A stretch of DNA of 64,000 nt from Monoplex corrugatus (taxonomy: Eukaryota; Mollusca; Gastropoda; Littorinimorpha; Ranellidae), in contig CM060312.1 of assembly GCA_030674185.1 (NCBI GenBank), positions 5,705,028-5,769,027 on the forward strand, read 5' to 3'. The stretch's first letter is position 1. Each line of letters opens with the position of its first letter. A program made the position numbers and the translations under genes. This document shows, piece after piece, positions 53,661 to 64,000 of this stretch. Under the pieces are notes generated by a model, which saw only the letters and a list, made by a program, of their open reading frames with translations, did no database searches and was not told the DNA's origin.

Positions 53661-53728
53661 TTAACCCTTTCACTCCCTCAGCTTCGTGAAGGAAACTGAC
53701 AGCTAGGGCAAAGGAGTAAAAGGGTTAA
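53661..53728. mobile_element. Stand-alone inner TTAA-type MITE (68 bp)
   Basis: It runs from TTAACCCTTTCACTCCCTC through CTTCGTGAAGGAAACTGACA to AAGGAGTAAAAGGGTTAA. It corresponds to the inner palindrome of the composite element without the outer arms. Confidence 0.75.
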
Positions 53729-53797
53729 GACATGACCCGTGAGAAGTCAGACAAGACAAAGCGCCAATGGGTCCAAAAACATATTTCAGTGGAAACT

Positions 53798-54062
<265 letters not shown>

Positions 54063-54604
54063 ATGCGCACATATGTGCACATGTGCATAAATGCATGACT
54101 GCTTTGTGTGCGTGTGTGCATACGTGAGAGCAGTGAGGAAGATAAAGCCAGGACGGACAGATTCTAACCAGAGGGGAAAACAATCTGGTGGACACTTCAA
54201 GCTAATAAGTCTGAAACAGCAGAGAGCAGGAAAGACTCCAAGCACAATACATCAAATATTCATGACCCGGAACGTCAACAACCAAAAAGCAAACAACAAA
54301 CAAAACCAACAGGCAGGACAGAAGCCTGCTGCGGTCAATACGTAATGATGACACACAGACCAATTGCAGATTGCATCAAACACGCATACACCTCTCATCA
54401 CTTCCTTTCTCCCTTCCAGGCCAGTGGGGAAAAGAAAAGGGAAAAGAAAGAAAAAATACAGCACTATAATGCCTGAAAAGCATAGATCAGAATGAAGGAT
54501 GTGAAGACAAAGACAGAATGACACATCAGTCTATGGGGATATAATGTTTCCTTTTACAGCTGCACTTTGATCCAGTTCAATGCCAGCTCAATCCTATTCA
54601 GGGT
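54063..54604. other. Upstream intron, unassigned
   Basis: No gene or repeat is recognised. Confidence 0.5.
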
Positions 54605-56500
54605 TGGGTTGCCCTCATAACGCTGTGGCTGTGAAGGGGATGGTAAAGCTTGAAGGATAAGAGATGAGCACTGTCCTCATAACGCTGTCGCTGAGACAGG
54701 GAAGGTAAAGCTTGAACGATAAGAGATGAACACTGCTCTCATAACACTGTGGCTGAGACAGGGAAGGTAAAGCTTGAAGGACAAGAGATGAGCACTGCCC
54801 TCATAACGCTGTGGCTGTGAAGGGGAAGGTAAAGCTTGAAGGACAAGAGATGAACACTGCCCTCATAACACTGTGGCTGAGACAGGGAAGGTAAAGCTTG
54901 AAGGATAAGAGATGAGAACTGCCCTCATAACGCTGTGGCTGTGAAGGGGATGGTAAAGCTTGAAGGATAAGAGATGAGAACTGCCCTCATAACGCTGTGG
55001 CTGTGAAGGGGAAGGTAAAGCTTGAAGGACAAGAGATGAACACTGCCCTCATAACACTGTGGCTGAGACAGGGAAGGTAAAGCTTGAAGGATAAGAGATG
55101 AGAACTGCCCTCATAACGCTGTGGCTGTGAAGGGGATGGTAAAGCTTGAAGGATAAGAGATGAGAACTGCCCTCATAACGCTGTGGCTGTGAAGGGGATG
55201 GTAAAGCTTGAAGGACAAGAGATGAACACTGCCCTCATAACGCTGTGGCTGTGAAGGGGATGGTAAAGCTTGAAGGATAAGAGATGAGCACTGCCCTCAT
55301 AACGCTGTGGTTGTGAAGGGGATGGTAAAGCTTGAAGGACAAGAGATGAGCACTGCCCTCATAACGCTGTGGCTGTGAAGGGGATGGTAAAGCTTGAAGG
55401 ATAAGAGATGAGCACTGCCCTCATAACGCTGTGGCTGTGAAGGGGATGGTAAAGCTTGAAGGATAAGAGATGAGCACTGCCCTCATAACGCTGTGGCTGT
55501 GAAGGGGATGGTAAAGCTTGAAGGATAAGAGATGAGCACTGCCCTCATAATGCTGTGGCTGGGACGGGGATGGTAAAGCTTGAAGGATAAGAGATGAGCA
55601 CTACTCTCATAACACTGTGGCTGAGACAGGGATGGTAAAGCTTGAAGGATAAGAGATGAGCACTGCCCTCATAACACTGTGGCTGAGACAGGGAAGGTAA
55701 AGCTTGAAGGATAAGAGACGAGCACTGCTCTCATAACGCTGTCGCTGAGACAGGGAAGGTAAAGCTTGAAGGATAAGAGATGAGCACTGCCCTCATAACA
55801 CTGTGGCTGAGACAGGGAAGGTAAAGCTTGAAGGATAAGAGACGAGCACTGCTCTCATAATGCTGTCGCTGAGACAGGGAAGGTAAAGCTTGAAGGATAA
55901 GAGATGAGCACTGCTCTCATAACACTGTGGCTGTGAAGGGGATGGTAAAGCTTGAAGGATAAGAGATGAGCACTACCCTCATAACGCTGTCGCTGAGACA
56001 GGGAAGGTAAAGCTTGAAGGATAAGAGATGAGCACTACCCTCATAACACTGTGGCTGAGACAGGGAAGGTAAAGCTTGAAGGACAAGAGATGAGCACTGC
56101 TCTCATAACACTGTGGCTGGGACGGGGAAGGTAAAGCTTGAAGGACAAGAGATGAACACTGCTCTCATAACACTGTGGCTGGGACGGGGAAGGTAAAGCC
56201 TTGAAGGACAAGAGATGAGCACTGCTCTCATAACGCTGTCGCTGAGACGGGGAAGGTAAAGCCTTGAAGGACAAGAGATGAGCACTGCTCTCATAACGCT
56301 GTCGCTGAGACGGGGAAGGTAAAGCCTTGAAGGACAAGAGATGAGCACTGCTCTCATAACGCTGTCGCTGAGACGGGGAAGGTAAAGCCTTGAAGGACAA
56401 GAGATGAGCACTGCTCTCATAACGCTGTCGCTGAGACGGGGAAGATAAAGCTTGAAGGATAAGAGATGAACACTGCCCTCATAACACTGTGGCTGGGAAA
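54605..56500. repeat. 62 bp minisatellite, about 30 copies
   Basis: The unit CTGCCCTCATAACGCTGTGG plus CTGTGAAGGGGATGGTAAAG plus CTTGAAGGATAAGAGATGAG plus CA repeats every 62 bp (54611, 54673). Two main types exist: TGGCTGTGAAGGGGATGG on the left and centre, and TCGCTGAGACAGGGAAGG on the right. The last units have GCCTTGAAGG with one extra base. Minus-strand frames (RAVLISCPSRLYLPRLSDSV) are shadows. Confidence 0.95.
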
Positions 56501-56749
56501 AAAATTGAGTTTTATGCCAACTTCCTCCTCTACGACTACAAAGCAGTGGGACAATCTTTACTCACATTTTTCAATGCCAGAACAAAACAAAACAAAACAA
56601 AATAAAAAAAGTGGCCACTCCACTGCCACCTAGACACGATAATTATTTTGGGAGAGCCAGCTTTGTTTCTGACATACAGGATTTTGTGGTTTCATTCCTC
56701 TTTCAACTGAAGAACTGACTACTGCACTGCGTTTATATATATACACACT

Positions 56750-57310
56750 TAAGTTTTTAAGTGTTCTTGATTGTACTGGCAGTGCATACAGATAAAAAAC
56801 AACAAAACCAGCTTGAATTGTACTGGCAGGGTATACAGATTAACCCTTTGATTCCCTCACCCTATCCACCAGCATCCTGCACTGTCAGCTATGGCAGCAA
56901 AGCAAAAACTTAACCCTTTCACTCCCTCACCCTATCCTGCAGGAAGCTTGCGGATAGGGTGAAGGAATGAAAGGGTTAAGTTTTTGCAGCTGGTGGATAG
57001 GGTGTGGGAGTGGAAGGGTTAAAAAAAAAACAGCTTGGATTTCAGTGGAAGGGTATACAGATTAAAAACAACAACAACAAAATCAGTTTGGGTTGTACTG
57101 GAAGGGTATACAAATTAATAAAAACAAAAACAAAACCAGCTTGGATTGTACTGGAATGGTATACAGATAAAACAACAAAACCAGTTTGGATCGTACTGGA
57201 AGGGTATACAAATTAAAAAAAAGAAGACCAAAACCAGCTTGAATTGTACTGGTGTGACATACAGATTAAAAAACAACAAAACCAGTTTGGATAATGTGAA
57301 ATATCAAAAC
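56750..57310. repeat. About 50 bp repeat split by a MITE
   Basis: Units with CCAGCTTGGATTGTACTGGA, AGGGTATACAGATTAAAAAC and AACAACAAAA recur at about 56770, 56810, then 57030-57290. The composite MITE at 56840-57022 sits between the second and third units, at GTATACAGATTAA, so it inserted into the array at its TTAA. Confidence 0.82.
56840..57022. mobile_element. Composite TTAA-type MITE inserted in a minisatellite
   Basis: It runs from TTAACCCTTTGATTCCCTC to GTGGGAGTGGAAGGGTTAA with an inner pair TTAACCCTTTCACTCCCTC and GAAGGAATGAAAGGGTTAA. The host repeat reads GTATACAGATTAAAAA, so the target TTAA is present in neighbouring unfilled units. Confidence 0.88.
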
Positions 57311-57727
57311 AAAACAAAAGGAAGTATCTGATATCCGACATCCGCTCACGTTTCAATTAATGGAAATGCTCTTAATGTTATGGCACATATCATCACCAAA
57401 TTGCAGATTGGTATCAATATGATATTTTTGACGTAACACAACATCATGCTTCAGTAATAAATTGGGTGTGTTTTTACCAATGGTCTTGCGCCCATTGTCA
57501 ACCATGATTCAGTAACAGGAATATTTTCACTTATGTCTCTTTGATCCAACACAATCATTGCAGACTTTGCTAACAGAACTATTACTGTAGAAATAACTAT
57601 ATCCACTGCTGCTTCTACTTCTATGTTCTTCCTTATCCCAGTATTTCAGTAATACTGAACAAGTGAATATTTAATTAATTACTGCCTGGTTCTAGAGGGA
57701 TTGAATGCTTAAAGTTCATGAATAAAT
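57311..57727. other. Upstream intron, unassigned
   Basis: No feature recognised. Confidence 0.45.
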
Positions 57728-57744
57728 GTTGTGTGTGTGTGTAT

Positions 57745-57809
<65 letters not shown>

Positions 57810-57870
57810 GTGTCTGTGTCTGTGTGTGTTATGTGTGTGTGTGTGTTGTGTGTGTGTGTTTCTCTGAATT
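57728..57870. repeat. (TG)n microsatellite
   Basis: TG runs with TATG, TTGTGTCTG and TTATG interruptions. Confidence 0.93.
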
Positions 57871-57924
57871 TATTTACATACACTTTTTTGTTTATTTTTC
57901 TCCCACCTTATTTCACAAATGTTG

Positions 57925-58235
57925 ATATTGGGTATGGACATGAATAGTTTCAGAAATACTGATGCTGGGTATGGGTAAGAATAGTTTCAGAAGCGTTGGT
58001 GTTGATATGGGTAAGAAAAGTTTCAGAAATGTTGGTGTTGGATATAGGCACGAGTAATTCAAGAAATGTTGGTGTTGGATACGGATAAGAATAGTTTCAG
58101 AAATGTTGGTGTTGGATATAGGCACGAGTAATTCAAGAAATGTTGGTGTTGGATATGGGTAAGAATAGTTTCAGAAATGTTGTGTTGGATACAGGTAAAA
58201 GTAGTTCCAGAAATGTTGATGTTGGGTTTGGGTAC
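57925..58235. repeat. About 37 bp minisatellite, about 8 copies
   Basis: The unit AATAGTTTCAGAAATGTTGG plus TGTTGGATATGGGTAAG alternates with a form AGTAATTCAAGAAATGTTGG plus TGTTGGATACGGATAAG. The two forms repeat as a pair. Confidence 0.9.
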
Positions 58236-58867
58236 CCCGTACCCGTATTCCATCTGACTCAAACAACTCAGCTTATCTAAAAACTCAAACAGCCCAGGCA
58301 AAATTCTTTTTATTAGCTGAACTATAAACATTCATAAAATCTCAAGCAGATGTTACAACTTTATCTGCAGTCTGCACACAGAAATTTGGCGAAGATCAAT
58401 TCAGTGGTTAAGATATTCACCCTCACAAGACTGCCACATAAAGCATGTGTGCGTCTCCCATCTCCTGTGGACACTGATTGAGGCAGTCAAGACTGGCAGG
58501 TGAACAATAAATGAAAAATGGGCTTGGCCTCATGAATTATTCATACAAGGATGTCTGGCTGGTCCTTTTCCATTGGTTCAAGCGTTAACTTCAGACAAAA
58601 TTCAATAACACGGGCGAAGACATGTGCAAAGACCGACAGGAAATCTGTGAAATGTGTATGGAAAATCTGTACTACTTATCAATATATTATATGCATACAC
58701 ATGCACAGATAAGGCGAACTTCAACCTTGTACAATCTAAACTGTGTTTTGCAATCAATAGGACATATGTATGACATTATTCTCATGAACTACATTGTCTC
58801 CAAACTTGTACCCTTCCCCTCCTCCCATCTTTCAACAGCAACAGACCTACAACTGTTAGATATCTCC
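58236..58867. other. Upstream intron, unassigned
   Basis: A weak A-box-like stretch (TCAGTGGTTAAGATATTCAC at about 58411) may be a SINE relic; no B box is found. No coding sequence is recognised. Confidence 0.4.
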
Positions 58868-59312
58868 TCCTCATCATCATCACACATGCCATGCCGCAAG
58901 GCGTTGGCGATCATGCCCTCCACACGAATTATCCCCTGTCGCTGCAAGTACATGTCCCACCCTCTCTGTCCTCAGCCTCCCTGCAAGTCCGTCCAATATT
59001 TTCTCCTGGGTCTACTTGGTGCTCTCTTTCCCTCCAGCTTTCCTGTTGTGACCAAGTGCTCTAATTCCCCTTTCCACATAAAACGTCCTATAAATTTGCT
59101 TGTCTGTTACTAATCTTCTTTATTACGATCTTCTAGTATTTGTCTCCCTCCCTCAAGACTGTCTCGTCTGTTTTCTTTGCTGTCCATGGAACTGTCAACA
59201 TTCTTCTTAGAAACCACATTTCAGTTGCCTCAATTTTGTTTCTGACTTTGCATGTTGACTGTCCACACCTCACAACTGTACAACAGTATCGGTTCTATAT
59301 AACGTTCAAGTA
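58868..59312 (-). mobile_element. LINE 3' fragment ([13 protein letters not shown] family)
   Basis: The minus-strand blocks match the copy at 24131-24556: VVRCGQSTCKVRN-like start, RMLTVPWTAKKT, a [24 protein letters not shown] block and a final NALRHGM-like end with an (ATG)n tail at 58868-58880. Single-base deletions break the frame in several places. It is 5' truncated at about 59312 (TATAGAACCGATAC). Confidence 0.78.
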
Positions 59313-59649
59313 TCTACTATTACCAATAACTCAGGGCTGGGGGAGGGTAGGTATGGTGGGTTCACCTGACAAAACATTAAATAAGAACTTTTCAAAACGT
59401 TGAATAAAAGCTGTTTCCTAGCACACCTATTAACAAATTCATGGAAAAGATTGTGCCACAAATTTTTCTGTTCCCATCTGAATAACAAGACTTTCATGTC
59501 ATCCATTCTAGCTCCTCAGCACACCTCTAAGCCCAGGTTTATTGGGTGGGCACAGAGAGATCTATCAATACCAAGCTGTCATTAGACAACCCCACAAGCT
59601 ATGCTCGATCACATCAGTGAAATTCAGATTTGCCTGTTCTGATCCAACT
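59313..59649. other. Upstream intron, unassigned
   Basis: No feature recognised. Confidence 0.4.
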
Positions 59650-59737
59650 TCTTGCAGGAAGCTGGTGGATAGTGTGAGGGAATCAAAGGGTTAAGTTTTT
59701 GCAGTTGATGAATAGGGTGTGTGAGTCAAAAGGGTTA
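59650..59737. mobile_element. TTAA-type MITE, right half
   Basis: CTTGCAGGAAGCTGGTGGAT, GAGGGAATCAAAGGGTTAAG and GTGAGTCAAAAGGGTTAA are the right half of the composite element; the left half is missing. Confidence 0.75.
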
Positions 59738-59964
59738 ATAACTGTCATTGGAGCATGAGTAAGCATCCCACCCTGTTGAGGAGACTGTCACTTGCTCTTC
59801 CAATGACATGCCCCCATGAACAACCGAAATGAAAGCCTTGACATGAGGCTTCCTTTGCACAAACAGAGGAAGCTGAAACGGAGATCACCATCACAATTAC
59901 AAGGTCAGGACATGGAGGGCAAGAGAATCTCAGACAGCCAAAATACTGAGGACTGGCTGGCTGA

Positions 59965-60415
59965 TTGCTGGTTGGTTGGTTGGCTGGTTGGTTGGTTGGT
60001 TGGTTGGTTGGTTGGTTGGTTGGTTGCTGGTTGCTGGATGGTTAGTTAGATTTTTGTTGTTGTTGTTGTTGTTGTTTTTTGCTGTCCCATCCTGTCTATT
60101 CTTGTTGTTGTTGTGTTGTTGCTTTGCTGTCCCATCCTGTCTTTCTTGTTGTTGTTGTTGTTGTTGTTTTTGCTGTCCCATCCTGTCTTTCTGTTGTTGT
60201 TGTTGTTGTGTTGCTTTGCTGTCCATCCTGTCTTTCTTGTTGTTGTGTTGTTGTTGTTTTTTGCTGTCCCATCCTGTCTTTCTTGTTGTTGTTGTTGTTG
60301 TTGTTTTTTGCTGTCCCATCCTGTCTTTCTTGTTGTTGTTGTTGTTGTTGTTTTTTGCTGTCCCATCCTGTCTTTCTTGTTGTTGTTGTTGTTGCTTTTG
60401 CTGTCCCATCCTGCA
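59965..60415. repeat. (TTGG)n and a (TTG)n-containing 50 bp tandem repeat
   Basis: A (GGTT)n run lies at about 59969-60026. Then seven units follow, each with (TTG)n, TTTTTTGCTGTCCCATCCTG and TCTTTC. The (TTG)n length differs between units while the rest is conserved. Confidence 0.92.
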
Positions 60416-60434
60416 TGCCACGTCAGTGACTAGG

Positions 60435-60785
60435 ATAATTTCTCATAAACCAATGATGATGCATGAGATGGGGAAGATAAATCATGATGCTAAGGAATCC
60501 CACTCTGGATTAAGACTGTGTGACAAGAAAAATACTGAGATGATTTATGAGAATGGAAGTGGTAATGATTATGCTGTATTTTCATTTTGGATGACATGTC
60601 AGGCTGTATTCTATCCTTTCCTGTTAAACATCCTCTGACAATACACTATATGTTTTATACAGATACCTGCATTGTTGGTTAGGAAATCTCAACAACACCC
60701 TAAATTACTAAGTCAATGATACATCCATGAAGTGGGCGGCACATGACTGTATAGTTCCAGTCTTCCAACTGAGCTCAGAACATTC
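60435..60785 (-). mobile_element. SINE family A remnant, interrupted
   Basis: At 60475-60525 AATCCCACTCTGGATTAAGA and CTGTGTGACA, and at 60720-60775 CCATGAAGTGGGCGGCACAT and CAGTCTTCCAACTGAGCTCA, match the 3' and middle parts of the copy at 5608-5994 (GGATTAAGACTACGTGACAG; TATGAAGTGGATGAGACTCA; CAGTCTTCCCAATGAGCCC). The tRNA-like head is absent. Confidence 0.6.
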
Positions 60786-60789
60786 ACCT

Positions 60790-60961
60790 TTAACCCTTTG
60801 CCTCCCACACACTATCCACCAACTGCAAAAACTTAACCCTTTGACTCCCTCACCTAAGCTGGTGGATAGGGTGAGAGAGTCAAAGGGTTAAGTTTTTGCT
60901 TTGCTAGTACGGTTTACAATGAAGGATGTTGGCAGACAGGCTACAGGAGTCAAAGGGTTAA
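60790..60961. mobile_element. Composite TTAA-type MITE
   Basis: It runs from TTAACCCTTTGCCTCCCAC to ACAGGAGTCAAAGGGTTAA. The inner element has lost part of its centre (CTCCCTCACCTAAGCTGGTG). It begins within a few bases of the SINE remnant. Confidence 0.85.
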
Positions 60962-61099
60962 GTATGAGTTGGTTGTGACCAGTAACCGCCACAATGGTTT
61001 GGATGATGGGATATCGAACTGAAAAACCTCCCTGTCATCAGTCTTTTGCACGAACTACTTTGCAACAGTGACAAGTCACAAGTCCATGGATCAACTGCC

Positions 61100-61372
61100 A
61101 ACACACACAAACACACACACACACACACAAGCCACACACACACACACACAGAGCCACACACTTACACACACACACAACAGAGCGCACACACATACACACA
61201 GCGCACACACATACACACACACACAAGCACACACACACACACCACAGCACACACACAAGCACATACTTACACACACACACAGAGCGCGCACGCACGTACA
61301 CACATACACACAGCGCACACACACACACCTAGCGCATGCGCACACACACAGAGCACACACACACTCTCTCTC
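61100..61372. repeat. (CA)n-rich compound microsatellite
   Basis: CA runs with GAGCGCACA, GCCACA and AAGCACA interruptions, then (TC)n to about 61392. Confidence 0.92.
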
Positions 61373-61392
61373 TCCCTCCCTCCCTCTCTCTC

Positions 61393-62143
61393 CCCTTTCC
61401 AAAGACAAGGCAATGTGTAGTAGCAAGACAGTCTATCCAGACCCTAGAACTACCTTTAAATGCTATCTTCGCAAGGACAAGCCAGATGCCATGCAGGGTC
61501 TTGATTAGCACAGCAAACATCTTTCTTATCTCAGCTGATATCTTCATCACGAGCCTGCAGGATCACCATGGAACTCACAGAATGGCTACACTGGCTCTCC
61601 TCCATGTGGCCATTTGCCACCAGGCACCAACAGAGACATCAACCTAGAGATCGGCAACTTCAGATTTTGTTGGTTGACGCATTTTCACTGATAACAATCT
61701 CCCTTGATCAATATGAACGGCCAGTCTGTGCTCGCGTTACCTCTCACAGTGACAAAAATATTTTGTTTGTCTTGTTCCAAGTCCTCTGCAGATACAGATC
61801 ATTCACCACAGAATAAGTTACCTATCTCTGCATAACTGATATGACCAATTTCCAAATTGATTGTTGGGCTGAAAACAAATTAGATTTGACTTTTGGTGAG
61901 TTCATCAGAATGCTGTGCCTTTAGAGAAATAAGATGGACAACAGTGAAAAGAAGTGAAAAAAGTCATTACGTGAACATTTTCTTAATACATGAATCACTG
62001 ACAGATTCGTCAGCACAAAATCTACTGCAGATTTGTAAGTACAAAGTCTATCTGAATTTGCCTTGTTTTTGAAGGTCAGTTTTAAAGAATTTACTTTTTT
62101 AAAAAAAGTCTTTAAAAAGACGCATGTTTGGTTTGGAATAAAA
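61393..62143. other. Upstream intron, unassigned
   Basis: The block 61400-61640 looks less AT-rich and has short frames on both strands (minus strand: KTLHGIWLVLAKIAFKGSSR), but nothing matches a channel segment or another family I know. Confidence 0.4.
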
Positions 62144-62367
62144 TTAACAGACCCACAGATGTTAATGACCCATAAGGGCGTGGAGTTGGAAGAAAATCGT
62201 AGAAAGCCATGCAAAAGAGCACAAGACTTGACTACTTTTTTGTTGTGTTGTTGGTTTTTTTCCTTCTTTTTATCACAATTCCTATGCTCCTGTGTGTAGC
62301 TTTCCACAGAAATTAAATTCTTTCCAACTCCATTTCCTTATGGGTCATACATCTGTGCGTCTGTTAA
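62144..62367. mobile_element. TTAA-bounded MITE with 48 bp inverted repeats (224 bp)
   Basis: The left end TTAACAGACCCACAGATGTT, followed by AATGACCCATAAGGGCGTGG and AGTTGGAA, is the reverse complement of the right end TTCCAACTCCATTTCCTTAT, GGGTCATACATCTGTGCGTC and TGTTAA, apart from a few mismatches. The middle is T-rich. No transposase is present. It is unrelated to the TTAACCCTTTGA family. Confidence 0.8.
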
Positions 62368-62679
62368 CTCGAAGATTAGCCATATAGTGGCGTATAGTGA
62401 ATTTTTGTACAAATCACTACATCAAAATATATTATTCATTGCTACATTTCAAATTCCTCCCACCCCCACCCCCCTCTTTTTATCAATTATGGTCTCAAAC
62501 ACACGATCACAGCCCTCTTGCTACCACACAATCACATACAGTCAGAACCTGCTCACTTGTTACATCCTCTTTACCAAAGGCATTATCTCCCCTCCATTTC
62601 CTACTTTAAGTAGGTGAACCGTTTCATCTGTATCTTATCCATGTGTCTTCTCTCTCTCTCTCTCTCGCTCTCTCCACCT
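62368..62679. other. Upstream intron, unassigned
   Basis: Pyrimidine-rich stretches (62455-62480 and 62648-62675); no gene. Confidence 0.4.
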
Positions 62680-62683
62680 GTGT

Positions 62684-62732
<49 letters not shown>

Positions 62733-62742
62733 TGTGGTGTGT

Positions 62743-62821
<79 letters not shown>

Positions 62822-62834
62822 TGTGTGTGTGTGT
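62680..62834. repeat. (TG)n microsatellite
   Basis: TG runs with GGTGTG interruptions, about 150 bp. Confidence 0.95.
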
Positions 62835-64000
62835 ACCCTGCTGAAGACCCAAGGATCCAAACCAGTAGACTGTATAAGGTCCTGTCTCAATCCTGTCTCG
62901 TTTTTGTGTAAACATAGTTCCCATCTTAAGGTGAGTACAGTACATTTCCTTATCATACCAATTTCTCATCTCATCTGTACTCACTCTTCTTCTTATTTTC
63001 ATTCATATTTACAACATGTGCAATGCCTCATTGTCACAGAATTGGAACTCCCTGGTTTCCAACCTGAATGCATGGGTATGAATCCTGCATGTAAGAAAAC
63101 CTTCCTCCATGTATGAGGTCTCCATCCACCAAGTTGTGTATAAACACCCTATCTTTTCAGGGTTGGAGAAAGTGAAGTAGTAAGGGAGGAGCTGGGCATC
63201 ACCATCATAATGAAGCTGGCCCTGATAAAAGCTGAGGTCCCTACCACTTAACTCCCTTATGACCTCCAGGTTATGGAAAAAATGTATCTTTTTACAATGA
63301 GTATGTGTGCATTCGTGTGTTGTGTTTATAGAAGCAATTACCTCCAACCCTCTGAACCCTTTATTGGCTTTAGTAAGAATAATAATCAAGAGAGATGAAC
63401 TCATCCTTAAGACTACAGTCGGACTGAATGGGGAAACCCTCCACCCCACCCCACCCTCATGCACAAACATGTGCAGACACAACAGAGGAACCCGACCTGC
63501 ACATACCAGCTCTAGCTGAAACAATTCCTGACATTTCAACATGCCGTCTCCCTGCATCCCTTTTTTTTTCCACAGTCTGAGGACACTAGCTACTACACAG
63601 CTTATAACTAACTACCTGTGCTACTGGGCTTGGCACAATAGTTCAATATTGACTTGGGGGTGTCAACCCACACACTATACTTTCTTTTTACCTCTGAATT
63701 TGATTGGATACTGTTGTAGTTATTGTTGAAAATTTTATTGTAAAAAAAAAATAGCATCACAATTTTCATGGAAAATTAAAAAGATGTTAAACTTAGTAAG
63801 GCTAAAGAGAAAAAAAAATCCCATGTAAAAAACAACCACAACAACAAAACCCACGAAATGAGGTCTGCTGAAGCATGTTGCCATAGTATGGCATCAACTT
63901 TTTTTCTTTCTTGCATGCAAGTATTTTTGTTTACCTGAGAGATTTTCTAGTATTTTTTCCCAGGCACAACCTCTTTGTTGCAGTGGGTTATTTACTTAAC
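62835..64000. other. Right edge, unassigned
   Basis: A minus-strand open frame of 182 codons (63009-63557) has mixed composition (GRDLSFYQGQLHYDGDAQLL, YYFTFSNPEKIGCLYTTWWM) and is not low-complexity, but I recognise no family and see no convincing splice sites. The rest is AT-rich. IS1-IS2 of the channel is not found here. Confidence 0.4.

Noticed and set aside
61329..61550. IS2-like exon on the minus strand (KTLHGIWLVLAKIAFKGSSR)
   Set aside because: Hydrophobic but without the conserved acidic and aromatic residues of Cav IS2, and no matching splice phase was found.

Overview
The window is animal nuclear DNA from inside one very large gene on the minus strand. Twelve short exons between 45643 and 467 join in one open frame, with matching splice phases and GT-AG borders, and encode about 596 residues of a voltage-gated calcium channel alpha1 subunit. 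The I-II linker carries a Cav1-type beta-subunit site ([14 protein letters not shown]) after the stretch [20 protein letters not shown], which marks an L-type (Cav1) channel. The exons cover the end of IS3, IS4 to IS6, the I-II linker, IIS1 to IIS6 and the start of the II-III linker. The N-terminus with IS1-IS2 should lie beyond the right edge, and domains III, IV and the C-terminus beyond the left edge. Invertebrate-style Cav1 sequence, kilobase introns full of (CA)n and minisatellites, tRNA-derived SINEs, Jockey/CR1-like and other LINE tails and TTAA-bounded MITEs suggest a lophotrochozoan, most likely a mollusc and perhaps a gastropod. The species is not determined.

Layout, left to right (the transcript runs right to left). 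0-7.8 kb: exons e12 to e8, five or more LINE/MITE/SINE insertions, one LINE tail ending next to the e9 splice donor. 8-12 kb: minisatellites around exon e7; one array is built from copies of e7 itself. 12-18.4 kb: exons e6 and e5 with two large arrays (25 bp and 53 bp units), each grown from inside a dispersed repeat. 19.7-22.1 kb: exons e4 and e3, with a 43 bp array made of copies of the e4 splice acceptor. 22-30 kb: LINE fragment, 2.6 kb array of a 38 bp unit, exon e2. 30-45 kb: microsatellites, arrays, Jockey/CR1-like LINE remnants, SINEs, many MITEs, exon e1. 45.6-64 kb: no recognisable exon; arrays, MITEs, a mariner-like relic and LINE pieces, read as the upstream intron.

The coding content is about 1.8 kb of 64 kb. 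Most long open frames are low-complexity translations of stop-free satellites and are not genes. The most unusual feature is that introns of this channel gene hold tandem arrays seeded by its own exon borders (e7 donor side, e4 acceptor side) and by the transposons within it, so decoy splice signals lie beside true ones.
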